A stretch of 64,000 nucleotides of DNA from Thalassotalea litorea (GCF_005843925.1 NZ_VCBC01000014.1:48571-112570), one strand, 5' to 3'; shown: positions 48,404-58,206, counted from the first letter of the stretch. Numbers and translations: made by a program. Notes: a model not told the origin generated them from the sequence alone.

Positions 48404-50332
48404 ATGAGTGACTACGAAGTCACAAAAAGATTCAAAACTATGAATTTGAAAGCAATTTTGGCGGCTATACATCGAGGTGAATTACAGCAAAGTAAAAAGT
48501 CTCTACAACAGTATTTAAAAACATCACCAGATAGCGTTGACGGGTTAAATCTATTAGGGCTGTGCTATCAAAAAGAGGCGATGACTGAGCGAGCGACACT
48601 CTGCTTTAGCAAAGCGGTTGACGTTAATCCCAAGCACCTGAAGTCTCGAGTCAATCTGGCTATCTGTGAGGCGCAAGTTCACCAATATGATTCGGCGATT
48701 GCATCATTTAAAATATGTGAAAGGCTTTCTGCAGATAATATCGATGTATTAAATTCGCTTGGCAATTTGTATCGGATAGTCGGTAAATTCGATTTAGCCA
48801 TGCAATATCTGCAAAAAGCTCAGCGTCTAGCACCTAATCATCCGGGCATTGCAGAAAACATCGCCTTATTAAACCTTAAAATTGGTCATTTTGAGGTTGC
48901 GAAGCAAGGTTTTAAACAGCTGCTTCTTGCATTTCCGAATCGAGTGGAACTGCATCTGGGGATCTCTGAGTGCTGGTATAAATTAGGAGAACCTGAGCGG
49001 GCGAAATCGCAGTTACGGCCTTTATTGCAACAATCTAAATTACTGGATAAGGTTTATAATCTACTCGCGGTAATCGCAAAGAAATCAGAAAATATTGCCG
49101 AAGCCACGGATTATTATTTGTCTGCGCTTAAGCAAAATAACAATAATGCCGAGATACATTTTAATCTTGCGCTTTTATATAAAGAACTCGGCCAGACAAC
49201 ACTAAGCCAAAATCACTTTCTTAGTGCCATTCATATCCAGAAAAATTGGTTTGAAGCCTATTTTCATTTGGCTTATTCCCCTAAGTTTATATTTAGTGAC
49301 CAGCAAGCCAAGAGTATGCTGGAACTCGCGCGCAAACATGACGGGCATCCTGATCTCTATTGGTTACAATTTGCCTGTGCAAAATATTACGAGGGCGAAA
49401 AACAGTACCAAAAATCTTTCGAGTCTCTTAAAAAGGCGAGACAGTGCTTTGCACTGCATCGCAATACGTCCAACGTAAAGCCCCGCCCTTTTGCCAAGTT
49501 AAAACAAATGCCGATAACGAAACAGGTGTTCGACCCCCACCGAAAACTAGAAACGCCAGACTTTGTATTCATCACCGGATTACCTCGCTCGGGAACAACA
49601 TTGACGGAGCAGATTTTGGCAGGTCATCACAATACCTTTGCCATTGGTGAATCTGGGCTGGTCAGTCAACTCGCAACACATGTAGAACGCTTAACAGGTA
49701 AACCCTACTATCTGGGCGTTTACGACCTATCTAGAGAAAGAAAACAAGAATTGATCAAACACCAATGCCGCATGCGACGTCTTGCCACTGATAAGTGTAT
49801 CGTCGATGCCAGTCCCAACAATTTGTTTTACATCGGTTTTATTAATGAGATGTTCCCCTGCAGCAAGGTGGTTATTTGCAGGCGTTCTCCTCTTGATAAC
49901 TGCCTGTCAATTTATCAGCACCCTTTAGAACGACAGGCCTATTCAGATACGTTAAACGCATTAGCAGAGCATTATCAGCAATGTCACCAGCTAACTGTGC
50001 ATTGGTTAACTCAATTGCCTGAAACCTGTAAAGAGCTGGTTTATGAAAATTTAGCCTGTCAGCCGAAAAAGTACATTACAATGCTATTAACTCAGATAGG
50101 TCTTGATATCGATGACGCATGTTTTCATCCGCAAAATAATGCACGGCTAGTACGAACGCCAAGCAGTGAGCAAGTCAGGCAACCTATTTCAACAAATTCC
50201 ATTGGCAAGTGGCAAACATTTGCTCCTTATATTGAAAAACTGACCACCCCGTTAGCGCCACTTGAAATAAGTCATCAACAACGAATTTCTATGGTTTTAG
50301 AGAAAAACAAAAGTCAGAAACCTTACCAATAG
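48404..50332 (+). CDS. TPR-repeat sulfotransferase
   Basis: A 642-residue protein. The N-terminal half is seven or eight tetratricopeptide repeats (about 15-340, for example LGLCYQKEAMTERATLCFSKAVDVNP). The C-terminal half is a sulfotransferase with the PAPS-binding loop GLPRSGTTLTEQILAGH (P394-T399 core) and the 3'-phosphate-binding region VVICRRSPLDNCLSIYQ. No signal peptide is seen. It is divergent from the TonB receptor. Such TPR-sulfotransferases are thought to modify tyrosines or glycans, but the target is unknown. Confidence 0.92.
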   Translation: MSDYEVTKRFKTMNLKAILAAIHRGELQQSKKSLQQYLKTSPDSVDGLNLLGLCYQKEAMTERATLCFSKAVDVNPKHLKSRVNLAICEAQVHQYDSAIASFKICERLSADNIDVLNSLGNLYRIVGKFDLAMQYLQKAQRLAPNHPGIAENIALLNLKIGHFEVAKQGFKQLLLAFPNRVELHLGISECWYKLGEPERAKSQLRPLLQQSKLLDKVYNLLAVIAKKSENIAEATDYYLSALKQNNNNAEIHFNLALLYKELGQTTLSQNHFLSAIHIQKNWFEAYFHLAYSPKFIFSDQQAKSMLELARKHDGHPDLYWLQFACAKYYEGEKQYQKSFESLKKARQCFALHRNTSNVKPRPFAKLKQMPITKQVFDPHRKLETPDFVFITGLPRSGTTLTEQILAGHHNTFAIGESGLVSQLATHVERLTGKPYYLGVYDLSRERKQELIKHQCRMRRLATDKCIVDASPNNLFYIGFINEMFPCSKVVICRRSPLDNCLSIYQHPLERQAYSDTLNALAEHYQQCHQLTVHWLTQLPETCKELVYENLACQPKKYITMLLTQIGLDIDDACFHPQNNARLVRTPSSEQVRQPISTNSIGKWQTFAPYIEKLTTPLAPLEISHQQRISMVLEKNKSQKPYQ

Positions 50333-50476
50333 GGTCATAATTTCTTACCTTTCCAGCTAAAAAGACTAGTGAGATTTATGGAGCTTTAATAATAAATACC
50401 GACAAGGAAGCCGCGTGTACTGTCATCATGACAAAAAGTGCAAGATTCACAAAATTACGACACTTTTTCGGTTAAT

Positions 50477-50494
50477 GTATAGCAATCGTTATAC
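50477..50494. promoter_or_regulatory. Palindromic operator-like site
   Basis: GTATAGCAATCGTTATAC has GTATA and TATAC arms and lies 15 bp upstream of the NTF2-like gene, where a repressor would be expected. The regulator is unknown. Confidence 0.3.
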
Positions 50495-50508
50495 GATTAA
50501 GGAAAACC

Positions 50509-50921
50509 ATGTATAAACTCTTGGCATTATTTATATTTTTACCGTTTGTATCATTCGCAGAAAATATTGAATTGGTAGAAAAATTTATTCAATTGACGGA
50601 TGCGACCAAAGTAAAAGGCGCATCTCAAAAAGATATTGATAAGGTTGCCGCATTGCTTGCAGATGACATGCGTTATCAACACCCTAATTTCAATGCCGAC
50701 TTAACCAAGGTGCAATTTATCGAGGGTTTATCCCGATATTTGAGGGTTGTAGATGCGATGGATACCGTCATTACCACAAAATTATGGGTTCTGACGCGAT
50801 AACCATGGCCTTTATTACGACAACGGTCAACAATGGTAAAACAGGCATCGACGAGCGGCCATTAATGCGCTTGTTCGAGTTTAAACAAGGTAAAATCACA
50901 CTCGTTAGAGAGTATTGGTAA
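50509..50921 (+). pseudogene. Frameshifted exported NTF2/SnoaL-like protein
   Basis: The reading frame starts with a signal peptide (LFIFLPFVSFAEN), then an NTF2-like domain (VEKFIQLTDATK, then LLADDMRYQHPNFNAD). It stops after 97 codons at 50802. The neighbouring frame continues seamlessly from about 50780 with MGSDAITMAFITTTV ... LMRLFEFKQGKITLVREYW to 50921, which is the expected end of the domain. Adding one A to the AAAA run at 50778-50781 restores a single frame of about 137 residues. It could be a real one-base deletion, a sequencing error or slippage. Confidence 0.8.
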
Positions 50922-51007
50922 CCCTGGCACTGCAAAAGCATTGTTCAGGTTATAGTTGTGGTTTCAGTTATAGTGAATAAAAGTGAGACTATTTGGGTGT
51001 ACCTAGA

Positions 51008-52006
51008 TCACAGAGCGGTTATCGTTACCAACCTTTCAACAAACCAATAACCGGCTATGCACCCTGTAAACATCAGAATACCGTTGCGAACGCGTTGGTA
51101 ATGCTTACCTAAATTGATTACTTTTTGGAATACTGTAAAGACCATAACAAATAGGATCTGACCAACCTCTACCCCCAAATTGAAAAAAATGAGTGTGGGC
51201 CACTTCTGAGTTTCTGCAGCACTGAGCTCTGCAAGTGCACTGGCAAAGCCCAACCCATGAAGCAGACCAAAGGCTCCAATGATGAATATAATTCGCCAAT
51301 TCCAGTAAAGGTCTTGTTTGCCTTTTGCCATTAGCGACTGCCTGGCCATTAAGATTATTGAAAAGGCAATCAGGCTTTCCACTGGCGCAACCGCTACTGA
51401 CAGGACATTGAAATAGCTCAGCCCAAGAGTCAGAGAGTGTCCGAGCGTAAATGCAGTGATTATTGCTATCAACTGGCGACCACGCATAAGAAAACAAAGA
51501 CAGAGAATAAAAAGGAGATGATCCCATCCAAACCAGATGTGTTCTATGCCTTCATACAAATAAGTGATCGCGAGTGTTGACAGTGTTTGTAGGCTAGCGC
51601 TTTGATTTGACAGAGGAATATCAATCCCTGCGGGACCCGGTATTAGATTGTGTATATGCTTTGGCTGAGAGGAAACGTCGTTGACAAATCGAGCACCGTC
51701 CAAACGCCAGGGCGTTCGAATCGTTCCCTGTAGTGGTTCTGAGCAATAAAAATTATAAAAAATGCGAATACTTTGTGAGCGGTCAGCGCGCTTTGTTTCC
51801 TTTAGTTCGCATCCCTGTGGAAGAGTAATGCCAGCGCCCGAAAAACTCGATACCGGAATGGTCGCACTCAAGACGTAAAACCCATCTCCAGGGGCGCTCG
51901 ACAATCGCAGGTGGCCGAGTTGAAAAACATCGGCCTGTACAATGCCAGTCCAAAGCAGACATGTCAGTATGTAGGCGGCGCTACCCCTGAGTATCGTTGC
52001 GAACAT
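51008..52006 (-). CDS. HupE/UreJ-family membrane protein
   Basis: A 332-residue protein with a signal peptide and an extracytoplasmic N-terminal domain (about 27-150). Six or more membrane helices follow, with the HupE/UreJ_2 signature GWDHLLFILCLCFLM (His-Asp-His type, about 162-176), TAFTLGHSLTL and FGLLHGLGFASAL. HupE proteins are candidate nickel/cobalt permeases. It overlaps the PpiC-like gene by 26 bp and lies in a run with a secreted ureohydrolase. Confidence 0.88.
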   Translation of the reverse strand: MFATILRGSAAYILTCLLWTGIVQADVFQLGHLRLSSAPGDGFYVLSATIPVSSFSGAGITLPQGCELKETKRADRSQSIRIFYNFYCSEPLQGTIRTPWRLDGARFVNDVSSQPKHIHNLIPGPAGIDIPLSNQSASLQTLSTLAITYLYEGIEHIWFGWDHLLFILCLCFLMRGRQLIAIITAFTLGHSLTLGLSYFNVLSVAVAPVESLIAFSIILMARQSLMAKGKQDLYWNWRIIFIIGAFGLLHGLGFASALAELSAAETQKWPTLIFFNLGVEVGQILFVMVFTVFQKVINLGKHYQRVRNGILMFTGCIAGYWFVERLVTITAL

Positions 52007-52778
52007 GATATTTCTTACGCAAATTCAGCATGAATTTTTCGATCGACTCTCTCTCCAAAGCCGTTGTTACATCGATTCTAACCTGGTCTCGTATATCGGG
52101 ATACGGTATCAGGCTCGGAGCATGCCACTCCCGAACTCTGGTAACAAACCAACCTTTGTCTCCGACAGACATAGCAAACCACTTGCCCTGTTCAGCCCTC
52201 TCTAACTGCGCCAGCTGAGCCTTATCATAAAGCGCACGCAGTACACTCTTTCCGTAGCGGTCAAAGCTACGCCGCTGAACCTTGCCGATGTGTTTCAACT
52301 CGGGCTCTTTCGCCAAAAGAGACAATATTTGCGTGGTGCTCTTCGGTGCTTCGGGGAAATGAAACTGGTCAAAACTGATCTCAGATTCCGTTTTGTATAT
52401 ATCGAGATTACTGGAATAGTAATCCAGCAATTCGCCTTCGTCAGGAAGGTTAATATTGCTGACCATGTCGAGACGCATTCGCTCGACTAATACATCCCGA
52501 ACCCTAGGGTCGTACCGATGAACCCCTTGTTCAAGGGCTTCCAGAAACAGGATTTCCCTATCAATAAACGCTTGAATGGTCCTTGCTTCCTCTTGTTCTT
52601 GCAAGGGCCTGCCAAGAAGCATAACTCGCTCTTCAAGTAATTGATTTTTGGTATAGTCGGAAACATCAACAGAATAGGTTGCGGTAGGTTTGTAATAGCT
52701 ATGGACGCTAAAGATGATGGCACCACATAAGATAAACAGCCAGAGCGGATCCTTGATTAACCGGTCAATGAAAAGCAT
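51981..52778 (-). CDS. Peptidyl-prolyl isomerase-like (PpiC/SurA-type) membrane-anchored protein
   Basis: A 265-residue protein with one N-terminal membrane helix (LWLFILCGAIIFSVHSYY) and a chaperone-like helical part (about 40-120, QEEARTIQAFIDREILFLEALEQG). A parvulin-like rotamase region spans about 125-230, and the C-terminus is helical. It overlaps the HupE gene by 26 bp and lies 22 bp from the ureohydrolase stop; all three form one minus-strand operon. It may fold the neighbouring exported proteins. Confidence 0.83.
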   Translation of the reverse strand: MLFIDRLIKDPLWLFILCGAIIFSVHSYYKPTATYSVDVSDYTKNQLLEERVMLLGRPLQEQEEARTIQAFIDREILFLEALEQGVHRYDPRVRDVLVERMRLDMVSNINLPDEGELLDYYSSNLDIYKTESEISFDQFHFPEAPKSTTQILSLLAKEPELKHIGKVQRRSFDRYGKSVLRALYDKAQLAQLERAEQGKWFAMSVGDKGWFVTRVREWHAPSLIPYPDIRDQVRIDVTTALERESIEKFMLNLRKKYHVRNDTQG

Positions 52779-52800
52779 ACCTATTCCCTAAAATCAAAAA

Positions 52801-54348
52801 TCAGCGTTCGTTTGGCTCATTATTATTTTTCTTCTCTTCTGGCTTTTTTCCTGTGCCATAGAGAGGATCTGTTTTTTCCGTTTTTTCCGCTGCAACTGCT
52901 TTCATTCCGGCCTCAGGTTGCTGGTGTTCTGTGGTCAGTTCGGAAAAGTAGTTTTCTTCAACAATGCCCTTTTTGTGCATCGCAATGCCCGTCAAACAAG
53001 CGTTAACAATATAGTTAGCATTCATGGCAGAACGATAGGTTGGGTCCAGATTTGGCGCTAGCTCAACCAGTTCAAATCCAATAATATCGTTTTGTGCGCA
53101 AAGGTTTCTGACGATTGGCATCGCTTCACGCATTGTCAGTCCGCCTGGGACTGGTGTACCTGTGCCTGGAATAAAAGCCGGGTCCAGAACATCCACGTCA
53201 AATGAAATAAAGAGTTTCTCAGTATTCTCCCGTGCTTCGCGAAGTGCATCAGTCATAACTGCATCCCAGCCACGTTTTTCAACCTCTGCCATGGTATGGT
53301 ATCGCATGCCATTAGTACGCATCCATTCAAAACCTTCCTTGCCAGGCCACCCGCCACGCAGCCCTACCTGTATGAAATTTTTACCGGGAATGTGACCTTC
53401 CTTTATGAGGCGGTATACCGGTTGACCATGGGTAATAAAATGAGCGGCACCTTTGCCGGCATCATAATGTGAGTCAAAGTGAATCACACTAAAACTACCT
53501 TTCCCATGAACGTCTGCAAGGCCTGCAACATCGGGGTACTCAAGGCTATGGTCACCGCCGATGATAAAAGGTATAGCACCAGTTTTGGCAATTTCAGCGA
53601 CGCGTTCACGCACATGATGTACCGTAACCTCAGTGCTCCAGTTATCGACGGCGATATCCCCGTAATCGACAACCATCAACTCTTTACTGGGGTTGATCAT
53701 GGTGGTCATATCGATTTCGCCGATCCCTTGCTCATTGCGCATTGCCATTGGCCCAAACTTCTGACCTCGGTGATAACTCCCCATATCCAGAGGTGCGCCA
53801 ACAATCGCAACCTCAACCTTACCTGCAATCAGATCTTCTGGGTATAAGGCGATAGGAAACCCACCAAAAGTTGCGATACCGCTCGTTGGTTCAGCGTACC
53901 GACTTACGTGAAAAGGCCCTGGTTCACGTTTTGGCTCAACGTCCCTTGGACGCGCGACTTTCCACCAATTAAACCATGAGGAATCTGTATTTAATGGAAT
54001 AGCTGACAAGTCAGAATCTTTGTTGTACGCATATTGGGAAAGGGTCGATTGGACTGCGTCGATGTACGCTTCGATTTCTTCTGTCGATTTTTTTTCGAGA
54101 ACAACAATAAGTTTTTCTCGTGAACCCGCAAAAATTTCAGCATCCTCTTTTTGCAGAAACATGCGCTTCTCTTCAGGTAACGAAGCAACGCGCTCAGCCA
54201 ACCAGTCGGGAAGCTGAATAAGTTTTTCTTTCTCCCCTTCCTGAGCCAGTGAAACTATTGAGACAGGTGCGAGTACCATTGTAAATGCTAATGCCTTTAA
54301 GCCTCGTCCAATATGCTTGCTTAACCATGGAGTTAATTTTGTACGCAT
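52801..54348 (-). CDS. Exported ureohydrolase (arginase/agmatinase family)
   Basis: A 515-residue guanidino hydrolase with a probable signal peptide (KALAFTMVLAPVSIVSLAQ). An extra N-terminal helical region of about 100 residues precedes the ureohydrolase core. The core has all metal-ligand motifs: GGDHSLEYP, IHFDSHYDA and SFDVDVLDPAFIPGTGTP. The C-terminal tail is low-complexity and Lys/Glu-rich. ATG 54348 follows GAGGT; a longer frame to 54417 has no site and would bury the signal. Agmatinase, guanidinobutyrase and guanidinase activities all fit the family. Export is unusual for it. Confidence 0.88.
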   Translation of the reverse strand: MRTKLTPWLSKHIGRGLKALAFTMVLAPVSIVSLAQEGEKEKLIQLPDWLAERVASLPEEKRMFLQKEDAEIFAGSREKLIVVLEKKSTEEIEAYIDAVQSTLSQYAYNKDSDLSAIPLNTDSSWFNWWKVARPRDVEPKREPGPFHVSRYAEPTSGIATFGGFPIALYPEDLIAGKVEVAIVGAPLDMGSYHRGQKFGPMAMRNEQGIGEIDMTTMINPSKELMVVDYGDIAVDNWSTEVTVHHVRERVAEIAKTGAIPFIIGGDHSLEYPDVAGLADVHGKGSFSVIHFDSHYDAGKGAAHFITHGQPVYRLIKEGHIPGKNFIQVGLRGGWPGKEGFEWMRTNGMRYHTMAEVEKRGWDAVMTDALREARENTEKLFISFDVDVLDPAFIPGTGTPVPGGLTMREAMPIVRNLCAQNDIIGFELVELAPNLDPTYRSAMNANYIVNACLTGIAMHKKGIVEENYFSELTTEHQQPEAGMKAVAAEKTEKTDPLYGTGKKPEEKKNNNEPNER

Positions 54349-54720
54349 CTTGACCTCACCTTCCCTTAGTTCAATCGTTAGTAACTCTATAATCGACTCG
54401 AAAGCAAATAAATTCAAGTTTTACTGCAAGTTGCAGTACTTTACATAATGAATTGGCTTAGTTTTACACAAATGAACTTGGACGAAATTTCGATAATTAT
54501 TAATCACCTTTTGGACAATCAGCCACGAACCAAATACAGTGAAACTGGCACACGATAATAGAGAGTTTTTACTGAACAATGCTAGAAGCGGACTTCCCCT
54601 AGAGCTCAATTCGAACTGCTCCGACTCGGACCATTCTGGCAAAACTAAAAAACCGTGGCCAATTTAACTTGATCACTACACCCTAAATTCCCGACGTAGT
54701 TAAAATTAAATAACATGTCA
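54349..54720. other. Intergenic region upstream of the ureohydrolase operon
   Basis: AT-rich 372-bp spacer holding the promoter of the ureohydrolase operon and the 3' end of the alpha/beta hydrolase gene. No reading frame here looks coding. Confidence 0.4.
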
Positions 54721-57048
54721 CTACTTAGGCAATTTCTTTTCAGACTTTTTCTTGCCTTGATCATGAGGCACAGTGCACTCACTCATGATTTGCTTTTCAT
54801 TGTCAGCTATATCTGTCGCAATGGCGGTAATGTTATAGACTCGATCGTTTCCCTTCCCGAGTCGAGATACCCTTAAATAAACCTCACCTCCGCTAATTAA
54901 TGTTGCATCATCATTAGCCACGTTTTCGTTGTGACTGGCAACTAAATTGATATCCTTCAGACCGGATAATGTATCTGATGCATTGACCATTGCTACTTTT
55001 TCGAATTTATTATTTGGAGGCCAAAGTAAACAATCCGGGCTCGGCATCCCTTCTATGATTGGTAAGGTTTTATCTAAATTAATGATTTCACCAATCGACC
55101 CGATGTTTCCAGCAAGATCAGTTGCAAAGCCATTAACCTCGATACCTTCACCCTCTTCAGTAATTAAAATGGGTTCTGACAATTCCAAAATGCCGGATAA
55201 TTCATCGATAGCAAAGAAAGTTACTGTCACATCTTCGTTGTTCCAATTATCAGCATTAGCTTCAGGAAAAGCATTGACCGACATTGTTGGAGGTGTTTTA
55301 TCGAGTTTTACGATCAGCTCTTGTTCATCCTCCACATTCCCTTTTTCGTCATAAGCCCAATAAGTCAACGTCGAGGTCCCCTCAAGATTGACGTGAATCT
55401 GTACCTGATCACCTTTTTCATGGCCAATATCACTTTGAGCCCCGACTAGCGAATATTTGATGCCAGCAACGCCGGAACCATTCACATTGTCATGAGCATT
55501 AATACTGACGACGATATCTGCGTTATTCCACCCGTTACTATTAGGCGCTATCGATATGTTAGCCGCACTTATCGGAGGAGTTGTGTCTTCAGAGGGTAAT
55601 CCGCCTCTTTCGGTAATAATAATATTTGTAACAGTAATAAGATCTTCAGAAACCATATCAAGGTGCGGACGTTCTGGTTCATCACAGTTGAAGCAGTCTC
55701 CATGAAACCACAAGCCTGGCTCTTCAGCGGCCATTGATATTAAAAAGTCTTTGGCATTTTCGCAATCGTTTGTCGGACACTTCCAATTAGGCGCATGAAC
55801 GGCCTTTAAGAAGGGAGGCAAATTGGGTAACCCACGGAATCCGACTATTTCGCCATGTCCGTCTAAGTTATTACAATGGATTCTGGTTTGATTCGTAAAG
55901 TGATAATCACGCGGGTCAAATTGCAAAACATTAGAGCACGTTTTATCAATAAAACCTTCTCCATCCCCATTTTTTTTTACAGGAAATTGATAATTCGGGT
56001 CACCTAAGGCCGAACCTGGCGATGTGTGAAACCCCAGAGGTATATTATTGGTATAGTCAAATGGAAACACAGCTTCTTTTTGCCAGCGATGATAAAGCCG
56101 TCGTATGTTGCCACTGAAACCAACCTTTCTACTGACATAATAAGGCAAATTATTGTTAGGACATTTAAGGGGACTCAAATTTTTAATCAAAGGTGGCTTC
56201 GATAATATTGCCCCTTGGGGACCACATTTATATTGTGTTTTAAATAATCTAGGGTCGTAATCAATACATAGGCCCAATGAGTTTCGATTGCACCCCCACT
56301 GCCTGAAACCTAACAAGTCGTTAGCTACTCGCCACCTCGTCCAGTTAAAGGTTTCTGCGCCGTCGGCTGCACCTAATGGTGCAAGTACTCCACGGGGTAA
56401 GCTACGATTACCAACTGGATCTAGCGGAGCAAGTAAATCAATAGTGTTATAAGTTGAGGCGCCTAATCTAACGACGGAGTTACCTCCCATGCTGTGGCCA
56501 GCAACTATGATAATTGCGTCTGGGTTGTTAATTTTGATGGTTCGTATAAAGGTGTCTGCATCGCTTTGAAATTCATAATCTTCATCAGGTTTAGCTTTGT
56601 CGAGAAATAAGTTTAAAGCTGGAACAAAACCGCCTGCTGAGGTTAATAAATTGCCTGGATTCGATTCGTTATTACGGAGCGGGCCAGCCATGTATGGTTT
56701 GAGCAGATTATTCCACCAAGAGTAATGTACATACCCATTATTTTGAGCAATAAAGTGTGCAAAATCGAATAAAAACAGTTCATCTAGCTCCGGGTTGCGT
56801 TCGTATCCGCTCACAAATATTGCATAGATACTGCAATTGTCAGGGACTTCTATCGGCGCTCTGTTGAGTGGGATTGAAATTGTACTGCCGTCGCCACACA
56901 TTTGTTGTCCGTCAGGACTTGGCGCTGCCAATGAGATCGAAACCCCATTAAATACCAAGCCAATTAAAAAAATGAACGTTCCAATTAATTTCTTTCGAAA
57001 AATTGGTGAATGCCTATGTGCAGCTGCAAAACAGGCGAGGATGTGCAT
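54721..57048 (-). CDS. Secreted alpha/beta hydrolase with C-terminal Ig-like repeats
   Basis: A 775-residue exported protein with a signal peptide (LIGTFIFLIGLVFNGVSISLAAP). The N-terminal half is alpha/beta hydrolase-like: VAGHSMGGNSVV carries the nucleophilic Ser (about 193-204), and LLAPLDPVGNRS fits the acid region. A Cys-rich linker (about 400-470) follows. At least two Ig-like, OmpL47-type repeats (about 490-690) have TTPPISAANISIAPNSNGW and KTPPTMSVNAFPEAN cores with WNNADIV/WNNEDVT. Probably a lipase, esterase or amidase released to the surface; substrate unknown. Confidence 0.82.
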   Translation of the reverse strand: MHILACFAAAHRHSPIFRKKLIGTFIFLIGLVFNGVSISLAAPSPDGQQMCGDGSTISIPLNRAPIEVPDNCSIYAIFVSGYERNPELDELFLFDFAHFIAQNNGYVHYSWWNNLLKPYMAGPLRNNESNPGNLLTSAGGFVPALNLFLDKAKPDEDYEFQSDADTFIRTIKINNPDAIIIVAGHSMGGNSVVRLGASTYNTIDLLAPLDPVGNRSLPRGVLAPLGAADGAETFNWTRWRVANDLLGFRQWGCNRNSLGLCIDYDPRLFKTQYKCGPQGAILSKPPLIKNLSPLKCPNNNLPYYVSRKVGFSGNIRRLYHRWQKEAVFPFDYTNNIPLGFHTSPGSALGDPNYQFPVKKNGDGEGFIDKTCSNVLQFDPRDYHFTNQTRIHCNNLDGHGEIVGFRGLPNLPPFLKAVHAPNWKCPTNDCENAKDFLISMAAEEPGLWFHGDCFNCDEPERPHLDMVSEDLITVTNIIITERGGLPSEDTTPPISAANISIAPNSNGWNNADIVVSINAHDNVNGSGVAGIKYSLVGAQSDIGHEKGDQVQIHVNLEGTSTLTYWAYDEKGNVEDEQELIVKLDKTPPTMSVNAFPEANADNWNNEDVTVTFFAIDELSGILELSEPILITEEGEGIEVNGFATDLAGNIGSIGEIINLDKTLPIIEGMPSPDCLLWPPNNKFEKVAMVNASDTLSGLKDINLVASHNENVANDDATLISGGEVYLRVSRLGKGNDRVYNITAIATDIADNEKQIMSECTVPHDQGKKKSEKKLPK

Positions 57049-57339
57049 AATAGCTCCGAGAATACATCGTTGCGAAGTTGATTAGCCGTTGTCCCGCTTT
57101 GAACTACCCCAAGGACAGCCACTAATCAAGTTGGAGCTTCCTTTGCAATATGCATGCCGTGGAGACCTGAGGCACAGTGATTAGGGATACGCAAAATTTA
57201 GAACGTTTAATATTATGAATTTTGTAAAGAATGCGGACACATATTCATTGTTGAGTTGTCTTAGCCTGTCCACTTCCCCTAATCTGAAACAGACTTAACT
57301 GGAGTTTTCAGCAATGATTAATGCAGGAGACGACTATGA

Positions 57340-57642
57340 TTATTCAACGTCGTCTCTCGCACCCGTTTCGTACAAAATTCTGGGTGACGGTTCGCCGACA
57401 AAATTACCTTCCAATCCGAAAGTTTTTGCAGGCCTTAACATATAAAGCACTTCTCTTGATATCGCGACACAGTGGTCTTCCATTATGTGCATCGTCAATT
57501 CTTCAGGGCTATTGCAATAGTGAACTCCTTTGTCGCATTCTTCGCAATAACGCAAATCAGGATCTTCTGTTTCAGTGAGGTGCTTCCATTTCTGACTGCA
57601 CTTTTTACCGATAGAACAATTACGGATTTTGGGCTTTGGCAT
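57340..57642 (-). CDS. Hypothetical Cys-rich (zinc-ribbon-like) protein
   Basis: A 100-residue protein with cysteines in an ordered pattern: NCSIGKKCSQKW (9 and 15), RYCEECDKGVHYC (32, 35, 43) and DHCVAIS (58). This suggests a small zinc-binding domain. The charged C-terminal part is not recognisable. No named family could be assigned. The ATG at 57642 lacks a strong ribosome site. Confidence 0.65.
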   Translation of the reverse strand: MPKPKIRNCSIGKKCSQKWKHLTETEDPDLRYCEECDKGVHYCNSPEELTMHIMEDHCVAISREVLYMLRPAKTFGLEGNFVGEPSPRILYETGARDDVE

Positions 57643-57773
57643 AACTTGAAACTGCTTGAATCAAATAACGATGCCTAAAAACTAGTTGATTTGAATGATA
57701 TGGCAACTTGAGCGGTAGCGAGGAAACAATTTATTAAGATGAGAATATAACGCATATTTCTTCCCCTGAAACG

Positions 57774-57803
57774 AAAAAGCTCAGTTATTAACTGGGGCTT
57801 TTT
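57774..57803. terminator. Terminator-like hairpin left of the 54-bp array
   Basis: AAAAAGCTCAGTT / AACTGGGGCTTTTT arms with one bulge, A-run left and T-run right. It is a diverged relative of the hairpin at 58207-58235. Confidence 0.6.
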
Positions 57804-57873
57804 GCTGAATAATGACGGTTATCGACATGGACGTTGTGTATGCCGACATCACATGGATGTAAAAAATGGCGGT
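57794..57873. repeat. 80-bp direct repeat, left copy
   Basis: Identical at 78 of 80 positions to 58226-58305, offset 432 bp. It contains two short hairpins (CGAC-ATGGA-CGTTG and ACATC-ACATG-GATGT) and ends in TGGCGGT. Confidence 0.9.
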
Positions 57874-58088
57874 TATAAACAAGGATGTTTTGTATGCAAT
57901 CATTCCAGGGATGGAAGAAATGATTGTTATAAACAAGGATGTTTTGTATGCAATCATTCTAGGGATGGAAGAAATGATTGTTATAAACAAGGATGTTTTG
58001 TATGCAATCATTCTAGGGATGGAAGATATGATTGTTATAAACAAGGATGTTTTGTATGCAATTATTCCAGGGATGGAAGAAATGATTG
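57873..58088. repeat. Four 54-bp tandem repeats
   Basis: Units start at 57873, 57927, 57981 and 58035 with TTATAAACAAGGATGTTTTG. The four copies differ at only a few positions. Because 54 is a multiple of three, all frames stay open on both strands, giving repetitive but probably meaningless 18-residue peptides. Confidence 0.95.
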
Positions 58089-58206
58089 CGACGGAGAGAG
58101 ATATCAAATACGCCCTGTATTTGACCCTGCGGGCGCAAGCGCGTGAAAATTTGTTCCCGACAAATTTTTCGAACTCAGAATTCTCATCTCTCCTACGCCA
58201 GAAATG

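Noticed and set aside
51105..51527. 140-codon frame within the HupE gene
   Set aside because: Out-of-frame shadow of a well-supported membrane protein.
57873..58088. CRISPR array
   Set aside because: The units are contiguous 54-bp tandem copies with no unique spacers and no cas genes.
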